Below, one piece after another: positions 13,436 to 26,353 of a DNA stretch of 64,000 nt. The stretch spans positions 1,098,202-1,162,201 of the forward strand of contig JXTB01000035.1 of NCBI GenBank assembly GCA_002914805.1, given 5' to 3'. This DNA is from Parasponia andersonii (lineage: Eukaryota > Streptophyta > Magnoliopsida > Rosales > Cannabaceae). The notes under the pieces were generated by a model. That model was not told the origin of the DNA. It made no database searches and was given only the letters and a program-made list of their open reading frames with translations. Numbering within the stretch: position 1 is the stretch's first letter; each line of letters opens with the position of its first letter. A program made the position numbers and the translations under genes.

Positions 13436-14580
13436 CACATTTGTAAATACCTCGTGTGTGTGTGTGTGTGTGTAAGCACGTATAAATCAATACAAGGACT
13501 AAAGATCAGCAACTAAAATTATGATAGCAGGGTCATAGAAAATAAAACTATCATAATCAGTTAACAGTAACACTTTTCAGTTTGCATACTAGAAACACCG
13601 GAAATGCCATGATGGTTATATTTTATTTTATTTCGATTGCAAAAAGATTGCAATAATTGGCTATAATTAGGAAAATCCGCAGAAAGTATCTAGAAATTGG
13701 CAATCAAGTGATGCAGAAAAGGCCGTGATATTTATTGCGAACTTTGTTCTTCCTCACCTAACGAAAATCCAAGCACCACAATAAATAATAATCTAAGGCT
13801 GTATATAAGGAATTTATGAAATAAATGGTGGTAAATTATTTTCGAGATTTTGAAATCAAGTCTATATCTGATGTCTCTAACAGTAGATGAGGTTCAATGT
13901 TCAAGTCCTAATCAATTGGGATTTCAACTATGTTTTTCTTTCCTCTTTTTTAGTTGGAACAAACTGTGTCAGTGTTCGGGATACATACACATCTAAGTTG
14001 GTTGTATTCAAATTTCAACTCTCCAGTACACGATATATTTATATAACATATTATTATATTTGAGATTTTCTTGGAAACCCTATATGCATTTTCCATTTGA
14101 GTCTAACCCAAAAGACAAAAGTCTTCCCATTTTGGATTGTGGGGAGTGTGTATTTTGCCACCGTACTTGGTCCGCGGCTTCCTTGTAAAACTGGACCAGA
14201 GCAATCTCACTTGCATTATCATCATTTATTAGTGATGATTTTGCCGTGTATATACATCACTGCGTAGATGTACGTATTTCTTATGTACATGGCAGTAGTA
14301 TTACAAAATTGATACATGAATTGATGAGCCACTGAAACAGTTTTAATATACTGTAACATGTGTATGATAATCAAACACTAGTATAGTATTACTTAATTTA
14401 CAGCCACAACATGATAAATTTTGAATTTTAATAGGGAACTCTAATAATTTTGGATCTTACAAAATTAGTTGGCAACAATGAAAAGCTAATTTTTCAATAT
14501 TGAATTTTAACGTATGAGTATATAGTGTCCTGTATCACGCCGTGGAATTATACATCATCACCACTATAACTCTTCANGGT
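11830..14580. other. Intergenic region with microsatellites
   Basis: No gene recognised. The stretch contains a (TA)n run at 13404-13433 and a (GT)n run at 13454-13473, only 20 bp apart, and a decayed repeat around 12670-12850 with taggggtaac and gacctaacctgac phrases resembling hAT-type ends. The last few hundred bases are the upstream region of the VQ gene. Confidence 0.5.
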
Positions 14581-14632
14581 TCATAAGAAAAAACCTCCTT
14601 TCCATCTCCAGCTTCTTCACCAAAAGCACCAT

Positions 14633-14640
14633 TATAAAAA
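14633..14640 (+). promoter_or_regulatory. Candidate TATA box of the VQ-motif gene
   Basis: TATAAAAA about 290 bp upstream of the ATG at 14921. Between them lie a CT-rich tract (14711-14730) and a (CA)n microsatellite (14750-14779), which would be in a long 5' leader if this box is used. Confidence 0.45.
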
Positions 14641-14747
14641 CCTCTTAGTAATTGCCTTTTTCTACCACTACACCTAATTAAGAGGAAAACACTTAGCCCT
14701 CGAGATCATACTCTCTTTCTCTCTCTTTCTCATGTCCATCTGCTGAC

Positions 14748-14749
<2 letters not shown>

Positions 14750-14779
<30 letters not shown>
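14750..14779. repeat. (CA)n microsatellite in the VQ gene leader region
   Basis: About 14 CA units followed by TA-rich sequence. If the upstream TATA box is used, this variable tract lies in the 5' untranslated region. Confidence 0.85.
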
Positions 14780-14782
<3 letters not shown>

Positions 14783-14920
14783 AATATCTATATATATATA
14801 TTATATCTTTCCTACAGAACCAATAAAAAAACCAAGAAAATTCAGTCTCATCACTGATCAAAAAAACCCAATTACTAGTACATATTTCTTATATAATAAC
14901 CTTAATTATTAATTTACTCA

Positions 14921-15505
14921 ATGAGCAAAATTGAAATGGAAAAGCATCTGATCAAAACCATGACTACCACTACTCCATCCCCAACATCACCGGCTCCAAC
15001 AACCTTCGTCCAAGCAGACCCAAACACCTTCAAAGACCTCGTCCAGAAGCTGACCGGTTCGTCCGGTGACTCAGAGAAGCTCCCAGTCACCCTCCCCACG
15101 AGGCTCTCCTCCAAGCCCACCTGTAGTACTATTCCCCTCGAGTACCCGACCGGCCCCCGCCGGTCACCCTTCAAGCTCCAGGACCGGAGACAGACCATGA
15201 GGAAGCTCGAGATCAAGCTCAGCCTCGCCTCCATCGGCGGCGGCGGCGGCTCGTCGAGTCAAATCCACTGGGTCGACTCGCCCATCCCGAGCCCGGTCAC
15301 GCCACTCGGGTCGGAGTCAATGTTCGTACCGAGTTCCGGGTCGCAGTCGCCGTCGTCTCCGGCTTTCTCGGAGGAGGAGAAGGCGATAGCCGAGAAGGGC
15401 TTTTACTTGCACCCTTCGCCGCTGAGCACGCCGAGAGGATCCGACCCGCCAGAGCTCTTGCATCTCTTCCCGCTGACTTCTCCGGGTCATGATCAGAAAA
15501 GGTGA
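14921..15505 (+). CDS. VQ-motif transcriptional co-regulator (VQ4/VQ11-like)
   Basis: Single exon, 194 aa, as is usual for VQ genes. The defining motif FxxxVQxLTG is present as F37-K-D-L-V41-Q42-K-L-T-G46. Family members bind WRKY transcription factors through this motif in the nucleus and modulate defence and stress transcription. Downstream are a basic patch RRSPFKLQDRR (about residues 80-90), several Ser-Pro/Thr-Pro pairs such as SPIPSPVTP and STPRG that would suit MAP-kinase phosphorylation, and a C-terminal EKGFYLHPSP block ending in LFPLTSP. These are hallmarks of the VQ4/VQ11/VQ19/VQ31/VQ33 clade, several of which are MPK3/MPK6 substrates in Arabidopsis. The GC content is much higher than the flanks. 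Which clade member it is remains unsettled. Confidence 0.9.
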   Translation: MSKIEMEKHLIKTMTTTTPSPTSPAPTTFVQADPNTFKDLVQKLTGSSGDSEKLPVTLPTRLSSKPTCSTIPLEYPTGPRRSPFKLQDRRQTMRKLEIKLSLASIGGGGGSSSQIHWVDSPIPSPVTPLGSESMFVPSSGSQSPSSPAFSEEEKAIAEKGFYLHPSPLSTPRGSDPPELLHLFPLTSPGHDQKR

Positions 15506-15824
15506 CCGGGTTTTGGATTAATACAATTAGTACGACTATTCACTGTTTGGGGGTTTGGTAAAAGGGCCAAAAGAAAAAGACTCATTTCTTCTTTTTTTTT
15601 TTTCCTTTTCCTTTTTAATTGCATGTTGAATATTGTTGCACGAGCTTATTAATTTTATTGTTATTATTTTTTTAATTTATTATATTTTTGGGATGTATTT
15701 ATATCTTATATTAGTATTATATATATAATATATATGTCACAGTACTCTTCATCTTTCTAGTATGCGTGCATGGTTATGAAGATATATTATCTATGTTTAT
15801 TGACATTCATCGATGTTTATCAAA

Positions 15825-15860
<36 letters not shown>

Positions 15861-17497
15861 ACATGCTAATAGCAGGCTATCGGTTGTTGATTAATTTATA
15901 TTTAGCGTATGTAAGACAATTAAATCCTTGGTGTTTTTGATTTATTTTTTCCCCTTTCATATTCTTAATTTTGAGATCAAGAATTTATTATAATAAATGA
16001 GCAATAATTTATAGCGAAAAAAAAAAAGTAATTTTTGGAAATTCTGTACCTTAACTATCCTCGTCCTTTCCTTTTCTTCCTGCTTTATAGTTTGTCTTCT
16101 CACTTTGATGAATTAACGGAGTCTAGCAACCTTTGCATTACAATGTATATGCACAAAATTATATTTATATGATTATCCATAATTTAAGGAATTTTCATAA
16201 TACATAAGTTGGTCCGACAATTTTGTTTATGGATTAAGCCAATCACAAACTTTGGAATTTAGTTTTTATAAAAGATAAAACTGTAAAATTGCCATTTCTT
16301 TTCTGTTCTAAAGAAATAAATTTGTCCTCTGTTTATTTTCCCTAAAAAATATTTGTCCTTCGTCTTCAACAAAAAAATTCAGTAAGCTGCAAGTTTGAGT
16401 ATTAACATTTTTTTTATATTGAAGTTATGCTATCTTCAACTGCCATAACCATGAAATTTTACATTAAAACGGTTTGTTTTGACATTACAAGCTAATTTGG
16501 GACACATAAAAGCAGCTGTAAAGCACATGCCATGCAAATATCCACTTATATCGCTCTTTAATTTTCCCCGTCAGATTTTCAAAAAAAAAAAAAAAAAAAA
16601 TCCTGGTCCATTATTATTTTAGCTGATTTGCTACATGCAATCATGCATATAAGGGTCTAAAATTTCAAAACTTCTAAATTGATGGACCCTATTGAATATG
16701 CTAATAATGAATGAATTTGCAATCACTAAATTGCATTTTCAGTTCTACACTAATTAAACATATATAGTTATTTGGCACAAGAGAATCATGAATATCTGTC
16801 ATTAATAGATCATGTAAAATAAAATAAATTTTTTTGATAAAGTGAAATAAAATAATTATACTTTATATTGTTCTTGTATTTCCAAAATAGTCATATACCA
16901 ATTTAAGATACAATTGAGTGACTGAATAATTAAGAAAATATTTCTCACTATCACAAAATAAAACCAATCTAGCCATCGATATCATTCCTTCAACGAATTT
17001 ATTTTTAAACTAATAAATGATTTCAAATCACCGAAAGTCTATCAAGAACAACAATATAAGAAGACAAAGAACAATAATAACACATCCATCTTTAGTTAAA
17101 GGCTTAGGATCACAAAAATGACATCGTTGACTAAAGTATACACGTACGTAACACAAGGTATTATTGATCAAATTTTAACCATCAAATTATTACAATTAAT
17201 TCGTTAGTTTTAATTAGTATAAAATAAATGAGGATTATTTATGGTATGAAAAAGGTACCTTACAATAGTAAATGTATTTCCCCTAACAAGATAGTAAATG
17301 TATATGAACAGTTCAAATATTCCATCAGATTTAATTTTTTGTCTGCAAGTTTTTCTTAGTATGCTGTTATGATATTGTAATTGACATTAAAAAAGTATTG
17401 TATCAGTAGAACAGCTTCCTAAGGAGCGATCAAGCAAACTTTTGATAAGAGAATTAGTTTAACCTAAAACTTAATAATGTTAATATGTAGAAAAGTG

Positions 17498-17528
<31 letters not shown>

Positions 17529-17532
17529 TATA
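15506..17532. other. 3' flank of the VQ gene and AT-rich intergenic DNA
   Basis: The first few hundred bases probably hold the VQ 3' untranslated region (T-rich, 15590-15680). An (AT)n run lies at 15829-15858. The rest shows no gene or defined element. Confidence 0.5.
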
Positions 17533-17773
17533 GTTGCCAATCGAATAGGTATTTTTTTTCTTTCTATAGGTAGGTATTTTTTTTTTAGCCGTTGGATCAC
17601 CATCTGATGATGATTCAATGACTATAATAAAGTGCATGAAAAGACGTGCATCATTAATGCTCTTTCTCTCTCTTACTTTTTACAATAAAAAAAATAATGT
17701 GTATGCTAAATTTTCATTGGCCAAATTGATACCTATGTATAGGTAAAATAAAAATACCTACTGGATTGGTGTC
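17533..17773. mobile_element. Small MITE, copy 1 of a two-copy family
   Basis: The 241-bp element has inverted ends: left GTTGCCAATCGAATAGGTAT, right (reverse complement) GACACCAATCCAGTAGGTAT. It shares its full length with the copy at 36108-36336, including a central GTTGGATCA palindrome, a catcattaatgct block followed by a CT tract, an attggccaaa block and a palindromic ACCTATGTATAGGT. It is inserted in a TA-repeat tract, so the target duplication (TA or similar) cannot be read exactly. It has no coding capacity. The superfamily is uncertain; a TA target would fit Tc1/mariner (Stowaway-like). Confidence 0.65.
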
Positions 17774-20100
17774 ATATATATATATATATATTTATATATA
17801 TATTGTTTGGTACCTGTGGTTCGACACCTGTATAAGTCAATTGGTTTTCAAATCGACTGCAATTTTCGGCCTTTTAAAAAATAAAGAACAAATAGTAATT
17901 TTACATCCTATATTTTAGGTTTCAATACGAATTTCTTCGCTTACTTTTTAACTTTGTATTAAAGTGTAACATTTTTCTTTTTTTCTTTTTTCTTTTTTTT
18001 ACTCTGGGTGTTCTAGTGCCACTTAGATAGTAAAAGGTTCTTCAATTATTCCATAACATTAACACTATTAGAAAACTATTAGTGGATAAAGACCAAATAA
18101 TTATTTCACTTCTAGAGTTTTTTAGATATGAAATTATGCATCTTTTAGGACATAATTTCTAAAAATATTCCTATCACACTAATGAATGCAAAAACTATAT
18201 AATGTCAATTTTTTTGTTTGTTCTTTTTACTATAAATTTACATATATATATATATATAAGAATAATTTGTTTACCTCTCTTTATTTATTTAATCATTAAA
18301 AAAAATTTAGCCGTTTTGAAATGCCAAATAAGAAAAATTAGTGAGGCACATTTGTTTAACCTTTTAAAAAGAGAAAAATCATTTGATCCTTATTTATTGA
18401 CAATCTTTTAACAGTGTTAGTGTTAGGAGGACAAAAGAAGAATAACTTTATCATTTAGAGTAAATTTAAATACAAAGTTAAAAGTGATGAGACAAATTTA
18501 TAATAAAGGCAAAAATCAAGTGCAAAATGACTAATTATTCAAAAATAACTTGAAATAAACTATTTAAGAATATTTGAGAATGAGTAAATGATCGAAACTT
18601 ATCGGCAAATTTCGGTCGGTTTTTGGGTTGTGCATATTATATACATTCATATATTTGGTCTTTTTTTTTCTCTCAATTTTTTAGTCCATTTTTTCTTCTT
18701 GTTAAAAAAAAAAAATCAGAAAAAAAAGCTATTATCAGTTGAACCGTAACCTTTACCACCAAAAATCAAAATTGATCGAGCCCGAGCTTGGTTCGGTCAT
18801 TTTTTTCCTTGAGTTTTGGTGTTGAAGTAGCACCGAAAATACAGTTTTCTTAAGCAGTCAGTTTTTTGTTGGATTTCGGCTTTTCAGATTTTGGTTACTT
18901 CTTTGTAAGCACTATATGAGATACCACCACTAATAGCAGAGTAAGATCTATCATAAAATTTGACTAATACTAATAAGTACTTGTGTTCGATACTTAATAC
19001 CACACACTAACAAATAGAGATGCGAGGCTATTTTTGTTAGTGTCTTCAGCTTGCATTACATGTGTCATATAGTGTTTTTCCAGAATTTGGATATGGATCT
19101 CGCACTTCTATTTGTGTATTGCGTTAAACACGACATATTCCTCATAATATTATCTTTTAAAATGAACTTCATCGCTAATAAGAGTTTGTGAAAGGTCAAG
19201 TTTTCAACTGTTCGTTAAATATTCCCTAATCGCATAAAATTACCCTTTTATTAACGACAAAAATTGTCATGCAATCTAAGCATGCTACATTCATGAGCTA
19301 GCATGGAGAATTGGATCGTATTACCTAAGCTGAGAATTTTGGGAATCGTCTTCTAATAATAAGAACTTCAACATTTTTGGATAATGTTTTTATCTCAATT
19401 AAAAGGGTTGATACTTGATAGCAAAAGAGTTGAATTTGGGGCCCATTTTAAAAAAATTATAACAAAATAAATATATCAGTAAATATATCAACCATTATAA
19501 AAATTTGATATACACTAACATGTTTAGAATATAAATTTTGGCCATTTAAAAATAAAAATTAAAAAATGTACTAAAACAATGTATTAAAAAAAAGGCACAC
19601 ATTCTAATTTATCCCCTTTTGTAGTAATTAAAACAAAAAAAATATTGTTTGTCAAAGACGGACTAATGTGTTAGACTATATTTAGTAGGAGAGATTTGTG
19701 GAAAGATGGAAAGGATTGAAGAAAAATAAATGAGAGAAGTAGGATGAGAGGAAAAATCATTTATTTGATACAAGGGAACGAGGAAGGAGAGGAGAAGTGG
19801 AGGGTTGAAAATCCTCTTGAGCCTACTATTTTAAATCATCCCACTAATGGAAGAATTTGTCTTTTTATGCACAATAACATATATATCTTTTAAAGATATT
19901 ACAAGATGATTCAATAGATAACATGTTAACATAATAAATAAAAACACCTTATCTTCGTATTTTCAATTCTTTATACCAAATAACCTAAAAATATTATTAC
20001 TCTCCTCTCCTCTCTCCTTCACATTATCTATCTTCTTATCCTTCGTACTCTCTCAATCCCTCGTAGCAAGCATGTGCTAAACTTTTTTTTTTTTTTTTAA
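17774..20100. other. Intergenic DNA without a recognised gene
   Basis: AT-rich. The 19670-20060 stretch has a tatatttagtaggagaga left part and a CT-rich right part similar in style to the Tourist-like element at 61440-61852, but the ends and target duplication do not agree, so it is left uncalled. Confidence 0.45.
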
Positions 20101-20129
20101 TGAAAGCATGGTAACATTACTACATAGCA

Positions 20130-20345
20130 TTGGCCCACTCAGCGTGGAAAAGTGTCTTGTGGGTCCATCGTTTGGAGGCCGTGGACCTTGGGCCGGCCAA
20201 TGCTGAGACGGCGTTGATTTTCTATCCCCGGGGGCCGTTTGGTCGGAACACGGCGCAAAGTTGTAGGGTAAGACCCTCCGAGTACTTTCCTCCAGTCCAC
20301 CACGAAAGTGCTTTTGGTCCCACACGGTCTCATTGCACCAAAATG
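20130..20345. other. GC-rich island of unknown nature
   Basis: A block of about 215 bp with GGCC, CCGGGGG and CGG runs stands out in AT-rich DNA. Open frames exist on both strands (plus 20130-20405, minus 20325-20077 and 20432-20139) but none shows a recognisable domain and all are short. It may be a regulatory CpG-rich remnant or a decayed gene or transposon piece. Confidence 0.3.
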
Positions 20346-20847
20346 TTGATGATCTTTACGTTTTTTTTTTTTTCTTTCGTTTTTGATAACTATTATTATC
20401 ATTAAAAAAAAATGTTGACTTGTGGGCCTCAAGTAACCGCGACAGCCAATTTTGGCGTTCTTGCAATTTGGTCAAGATTTTCTCTCTCTCTCTCTCGCTC
20501 TTTTTCCTTTTAAACCAAGTCAAGAGTTTGAGAACCAAACTAATTCAATCATGTCAAAAAAAAAAACAGTACAAAATGATTTTTAAGACACATAGATTTG
20601 AAAGAGAAAGATAGAAACAAAATATGTTAAGGCAATTACGGTTGAACTAATTAACTTCTTAATTTTAACTCGTTTCCTATGTATTTATTTTTTATTTGTT
20701 AAAAAAAAAACGAAATGAATGGATTTTAGTTTCGTTTTATATTTTTTTTAAAAAGTGATACCAAACAAGTCATTAGTACGTTAGCTTTTGTCAGCTGAAA
20801 TAAAAGTAAAAAGTAAATACAGGCATGTCAAATTCTTTCGGAAATGG

Positions 20848-20849
<2 letters not shown>

Positions 20850-20889
<40 letters not shown>
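20850..20889. repeat. (GA)n microsatellite
   Basis: About 20 GA units followed by a short GACAGA-type repeat up to about 20908. Confidence 0.9.
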
Positions 20890-20892
<3 letters not shown>

Positions 20893-20909
20893 CAGAGACA
20901 GAGACAGAG

Positions 20910-23900
20910 CATAAATGAAGCCAGGTTTCATCTGTAAAACAGAGACTATTATAAATTAATCGTGTGCCAGTATGAAAATATGCTTTTGATTTTGCTTATC
21001 TACCAAATGAATAGTGCGTTACGCGGCTATGAGGTATACACTCCTTTACTCCATAATCACTCAAATCTAGAAAAAGAAGCAAGCTATCATTGTTCGATAC
21101 GATCTATTATTAATTACATTCATATTAATTTATTTGATGGTGTTAAGTAATTAATAATACAAAATAGACTACAATGTAAATATAAATATGAAATGTTCAA
21201 TTAGTTGTACTTGGTGTGGAACGTAGATTTTTAGAAACAAAACTATATATGTATGCGAGGAAGTTGAATTTTTATGCGACCATATAGATGTTCATACTTC
21301 ATATCATAAACTGAAAATGAAGTTATGTATTAAAAATGATTGGTACTCTAGGACATTCCTTTCCCGAATTTATTTTGACTTTTTTCACATTACAATATAT
21401 AATTATTTATATAATAGTTACACTAATGATGTGTGTCCATTGCGTTGTATCCAATTTGACTAAGGTATTTTGTTTTTTTCTTTCACATTTTCATAGTTTC
21501 TCATAGAAGATCATGAGATTCCTCTCTCACCTCTGCCTCAAGTGTCAATGGATCATTATCTTTTTCTACACCATGAAATTAGGTTGCTCTTTCTTCAAGC
21601 TCATCTTTTTCTCAATAGTCAATGAGAAAATCATAAATATGTCAAAACAGGAGTAATAGCGAGTAAGGACCATTAATACTCGATTGTCGATCGACAAATA
21701 GTCGATAAAGACAAGCATGAAAGTGTCTCCTATTATATATAATTAGGCATGATTAAGCTGAACTCTCAATCACATTAGTTAATTTATTTGTACATGTATA
21801 GCCACAACTAGCTAATTAGGAAAGAAGAACATATATTGACTCATAGCTAGCTATATATAGCGCAATTTAGTCAGTTGTTGAGAAATTTTGAGAAAATTAG
21901 AAGAACATGCGTAGCGTAAAGGGACTTAATAGCCACGTGGATTATACATCAATGTCAACCTTTTCTTTTTAATGGATTTTTTCTGTAAATTAAAGATAAG
22001 TTTTTGCTTTTCAAGTTTGCTATTTGGAAATTATAACATTTATTATAAATCTCTCTAAAAAGGGTATGTAATGTAAATAACACTTGAGTGAATCAGTAGT
22101 GTTTGTGATAGAGATGATGTATCTAGATAACCCCTAATAGTATATGAATTCCTCTCAAAAGTAAATTATCCATTTATATCTTGATGATCATCGTGGTTCT
22201 AATTCGAATCCACGACTTCTTGCATGAGAGACGAATAGGTTTATAGCTCCCTGAGCTCTCGTGGTCATGTTAATTTTATTTAAACAATACTTTTCATGAA
22301 GAAATTCAACGATATTACATTTTTATATGCATATATGTACACATTAGAAACATTTAACAGATTATCTATTGTCGAAGAAGCTAAATATTTTTTACTTCTG
22401 CCCCACCTATAATATGATCTTTTTCAAGAGGCAATGACCATTTGGTACTTATACTTTCAAGACAATTTGGACTTCTCCTCAAATGTCACCACTTGCAATT
22501 TACTTTCAGCATATTCCAATGTGATTAATTTGGAATTATCTCAAGTTTATCCTCTCAAATCTGACAATAATAACATCTATACATACTAATGATTCTGATG
22601 ATTTTTAGGGTAACGTGGTTAGATTTGCATGGTGTGCTTAGATTAGAAGTAATATAAACAATCCTCGTAAAATCAGGATCTTAATTATCATATTACAATA
22701 TATTAAGGAAATTTTGCGGCTGGTTAAGGGATAAGCCGACAGAGATTAACTAAACAAGTGGTTCTTCCAAGACTTGATTAATTATTTTGTGAGTTGTGGG
22801 AATTGAACGTGGTTACTCATCTATAAGTGCATGCATAAGTTAGGTAATGGGTCACATTATGCGGGCTGGTGCTCTCTTATCACCATATCCTTCTTTATAT
22901 ACATATGCTCGACTTTTGGGTGACGATATAAAATTCTAATCCCAAGTTCTCGACAAGGAAATTTCACCAATTACTCGAAAGAACAATCCTTTTTTTAGTT
23001 GTTTATCAAAGAATTCAAGGCATTTAAAGATTTACCGAATCATCTTTTAGTGACTCTTTATCTTAGATTTTTTAGCAGTGCATTATTAGTCCTATAGCTA
23101 CGTTAATTAGTGATTGCTTTCTCCGTCAAACTCGGTATATATAGACGCTTATACATATATGTATTTATATGGAATGGTCAATATATATATATAGAGAGAG
23201 AATTTAAATAATAGAGTCAATTTTGATTATTAGATATAGAGAACTTATACTAGTTATTAGGACGTACTAACCAGCAGTACTATATATACATATAGAGCGA
23301 AATTTGGTAAATTTAATTTTACGAAAATCTCACACGTACATATATATATATATATTGCAACTTAAGTAGCATTATATATGCTATATTTATATGTATATAT
23401 CTAGCGGGCTAACGGAATTGGAAGAGTCGAAGAGATGTGTATTTTGTATAAGCCGAGGCTTCAGTGATCAGAGTCTAGCCCATGTTAGGGACAAACCTCC
23501 AACAGACAATAAAGTTTAGTGAGAAAACGTTAGGTGTAGGTTGAGAGGTAACAACAGTTAACCATATGATTTATCTGTAAGGTGTAATTGTATTATCATC
23601 AAAGATATTGAGAAACGATATAAGTTGTAAAGCAGTGAAATTATCTCAGGTGCAAATTATCTCGGGATACAATTTGAATAATATTGGATAAGACATGACC
23701 TATTAGCTACTCGATATTCTGATCTAGCTATTATTTGGAATATACATTACCTTTTGGAGTTTGAACTTTTAACCTACTAAAATGCTCACTCTACTCTACT
23801 CTGTCTGATGATTGCTCCATAATGTTGCTAGACAAGAAATATCCTCTGAGATAATGAGATGTCTCCCACATACACTAATCATAGTTTATATTTTCTTTTT

Positions 23901-24900
23901 TCATATCTTGAAAGTTTAATGTACACATATATCGGTCAAGAAGTGCTCAAGAACCGCACATATATTATGATGAGGATTTAGGAGAAACATCCATGATTGT
24001 TTGCTCATTATCAAGGGTTGAAATTGCACTTTTATTCTTCTAATTAACGTGAGCTAAGAGAAAAGGGANAATTTATAAAAGATAGTGGATTTGAGCATAT
24101 TTGAAAGAGTGACGAGGGGCATATTCTTGATGAAAAGTTTTATTTAGTACTAGTACTACTGCTACATCTATGCTTCACTTTTTATGAAAGAAGAAAGATA
24201 TTCTATATGCATGCGTAAAGGTATGCCTATAAATCATGGCACGTTTAAACCTTTGGAGTTGGACCACTCCACAGTGATTCATTTATGCTCCATATTTTCT
24301 GCACACAATTTGCCGATTAGCACACCACGATTAAATTGTTCGTTTTTTCTTTCTGTCTATTGTTGTTAAGGATTGCATAAATATAGACGACAATCAGTTA
24401 TAGGAGGTCTTAAAAGGTCATAAATTTTATAGCTTCATAAAAGATCATCCAAAAAACGAGTGATAATAGAAAGTCATTTTACCACAAATTGCTATTTACT
24501 CCTACCCAGATCCAAATCCCGAAAAACAACATGGTGAATTAGGAATTTGGACCTGAATAATTTCGCCATAATTTTTAACTATTTCTTAAAATATTGTGAC
24601 TATCTGTCATAAATTTTATGATAATTATGTAAAAGTTATACTGACTTGGGGTTAAGTATTCAAATACCTTTCTGTTTTCAAAGAAAATTATTCAAATACC
24701 TTTTAAAGATAAATAACTCAAAATCACATTATACCACTCATAGCTGTTAAGCTTTTCCTTTGCATTTCGTCTGAATGGAACAATCAAAAAACAAAAGTTA
24801 GAGCGAAAAGAGTGGCTGGTAGAGTTAATAAATGGGCCTAATAAGTGGTACTATAATTTTTTAAACTAGCTAGACTTGTGGTCCCAAAAATAGAAAATGA
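20910..24900. other. Gene-poor intergenic region
   Basis: About 4 kb of AT-rich sequence with TATATA tracts. Phrases at 22195-22260 and 22780-22870 (such as attcgaatccacgac and gggaattgaacgtggtt) recall the boilerplate of old retroelement or tRNA-derived sequence, but no boundary or structure could be established. No gene recognised. Confidence 0.5.
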
Positions 24901-24913
24901 CACGAATAGGACT

Positions 24914-25105
24914 AAGTTGGGCCTAAATGTTTTTTTGTGTATTTTTTTAAAATTACATTTTTAAGAACATCAAGTGCTTCTTGATAGTGAAAAAATGATT
25001 ATTTAAGATTCTTAGTAGCTAAGAAGTTATCATAGGTCAAGATTTCATTAACACTCCTAAAAATACATAAAAAAATCATTTTGATCCAAATTACTCCAAC
25101 CCATG
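24914..25105. repeat. Imperfect foldback repeat left of the SEC15 relic
   Basis: The left arm (ggactaagttgggcctaaat, then ttttttgtgtattttttt) is loosely mirrored by the right arm, whose reverse complement reads ggagtaatttggatcaaaat then gatttttttatgtattttta. Similar phrases (actaatttaggccaaaatca, then gattttttttt) recur in direct orientation at 27465-27540, and a (t)ttttaggagtgt motif occurs in both. Part of an interspersed family; the ends are not sharp. Confidence 0.35.
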
Positions 25106-25929
25106 TCCCTTTCTCTCCCAAAAATGTCATTTTGGCCCAACAACTCCTAGATCCATACATACACTTCCCTCGTGGTTAAATGCTTGAAAAATGAACATGA
25201 TATTTTAGAACTATTTTAATATTAAAAAGGAGTAGTCACTATATCTGTGATCATCGGTCAGTTATAATGGTAACTAACGTAGTGACTACCGTAAAACTAA
25301 TATTGTAAAAGATCTTAAAAAGTCATTATTGAAAAATAATCCTCAAAAATTCATTCTGGCCCAAATTACTTCTAGTCATTCCCAGTTTCCTACGTGAGAA
25401 ATTTACGCCTATTATCCGTTGTTAAACTTATTTCCACAAATACTAATTTTTAATTTTTCTTTCAAAAATATTCAATTTTATGGTCTATATTTTATATACA
25501 AACTATGAGTAGTCTACATTTATAATATAAATTTTATCCATAAGGTATACATTTCATGTATAAAATCTGAATAATAAACATTTGCCAATTTATTTTTTTT
25601 ATTATAAATTTGACTTATGATATATATTTTAAAATGTGTGTTAATTTTAAATATAATTTTTATTCATAAAATTTAGACCACGGTATACATTTTATGTATT
25701 AAATATATTCATTGGTTCACATTTTATATGTAAAATAATAGTGGTCTATATTTCTCCAAAAATAAGTATAAAAATAAATATTTATGAAATAAAAATAAAA
25801 AATAGGTATTTATAAAAATATGTTTTTAAAAACTTCACAGAGGGAAATTGACCTGGATGGTGCTATTTTAGCCCAAAATGACTCATTTAGTGGTAATTTT
25901 CAAAAAGGACATTCTAATAGTTCTCACAC

Positions 25930-26090
25930 AGTAAGAAGTCCAAAATACTCTCAGATTGAGCTCACTTTTTCTTCTTTTTGTATTTTTTTTTTAATTAAAA
26001 TTCAAAAATCCAAAGAGGAGAAGCGGAAGAGAATCAAAGGTTGTGTGAGAGAGAAAAATAACCAACAAGATTTCTCTGAAACAACGAAAT

Positions 26091-26121
<31 letters not shown>

Positions 26122-26353
26122 AGAAGAAGAAAAAGGAGAGGACATTTGGGGTTCTCTTTCAGTTTCAGCTCTGGATTTTCTCTACAAACAAGACCACCTT
26201 CGTTGTCTGTGAGTTCGACAAAAATGCTTTTAGTTGTTTGCTTAGGAGAAAAATCCATACATATTGCGAAAGGGAAAAAAATGTTGAGGATTTCTGAGAA
26301 ATAAGATTGGTTTTGTTTAATTTGTACGTTGATTTTAGAGAGGATTGATCAGA
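25930..26353 (+). other. Probable duplicated 5' leader of the SEC15A-like relic
   Basis: The sequence preceding the relic has the look of a plant 5' leader: a purine-rich stretch, a long A run, a GAA repeat (26118-26131), then a more balanced region up to the ATG. If so, the duplication was of genomic DNA including the leader and not of a bare coding exon. This is inference; the parent gene is not in the window. Confidence 0.35.

Noticed and set aside
13880..13925. Possible SINE or tRNA-like B box (gttcaagtcct)
   Set aside because: No convincing A box at the right distance, no poly-A tail, no cloverleaf.
14914..15234. Minus-strand 106-codon frame over the VQ gene
   Set aside because: Mirror of the GC-rich VQ coding exon; no domain, and the plus strand carries the clear VQ motif.
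19675..20060. Candidate Tourist-like element
   Set aside because: Purine-rich left and pyrimidine-rich right halves are suggestive, but the ends match poorly and the flanking trinucleotides differ.
22195..22260. tRNA-like phrase attcgaatcc
   Set aside because: Surrounding bases cannot form acceptor or anticodon stems; looks like old repeat debris.
25820..26212. 130-codon plus-strand frame left of the SEC15 relic
   Set aside because: Passes through a poly-A/GAA tract giving a Lys/Glu run; more likely leader sequence than protein.
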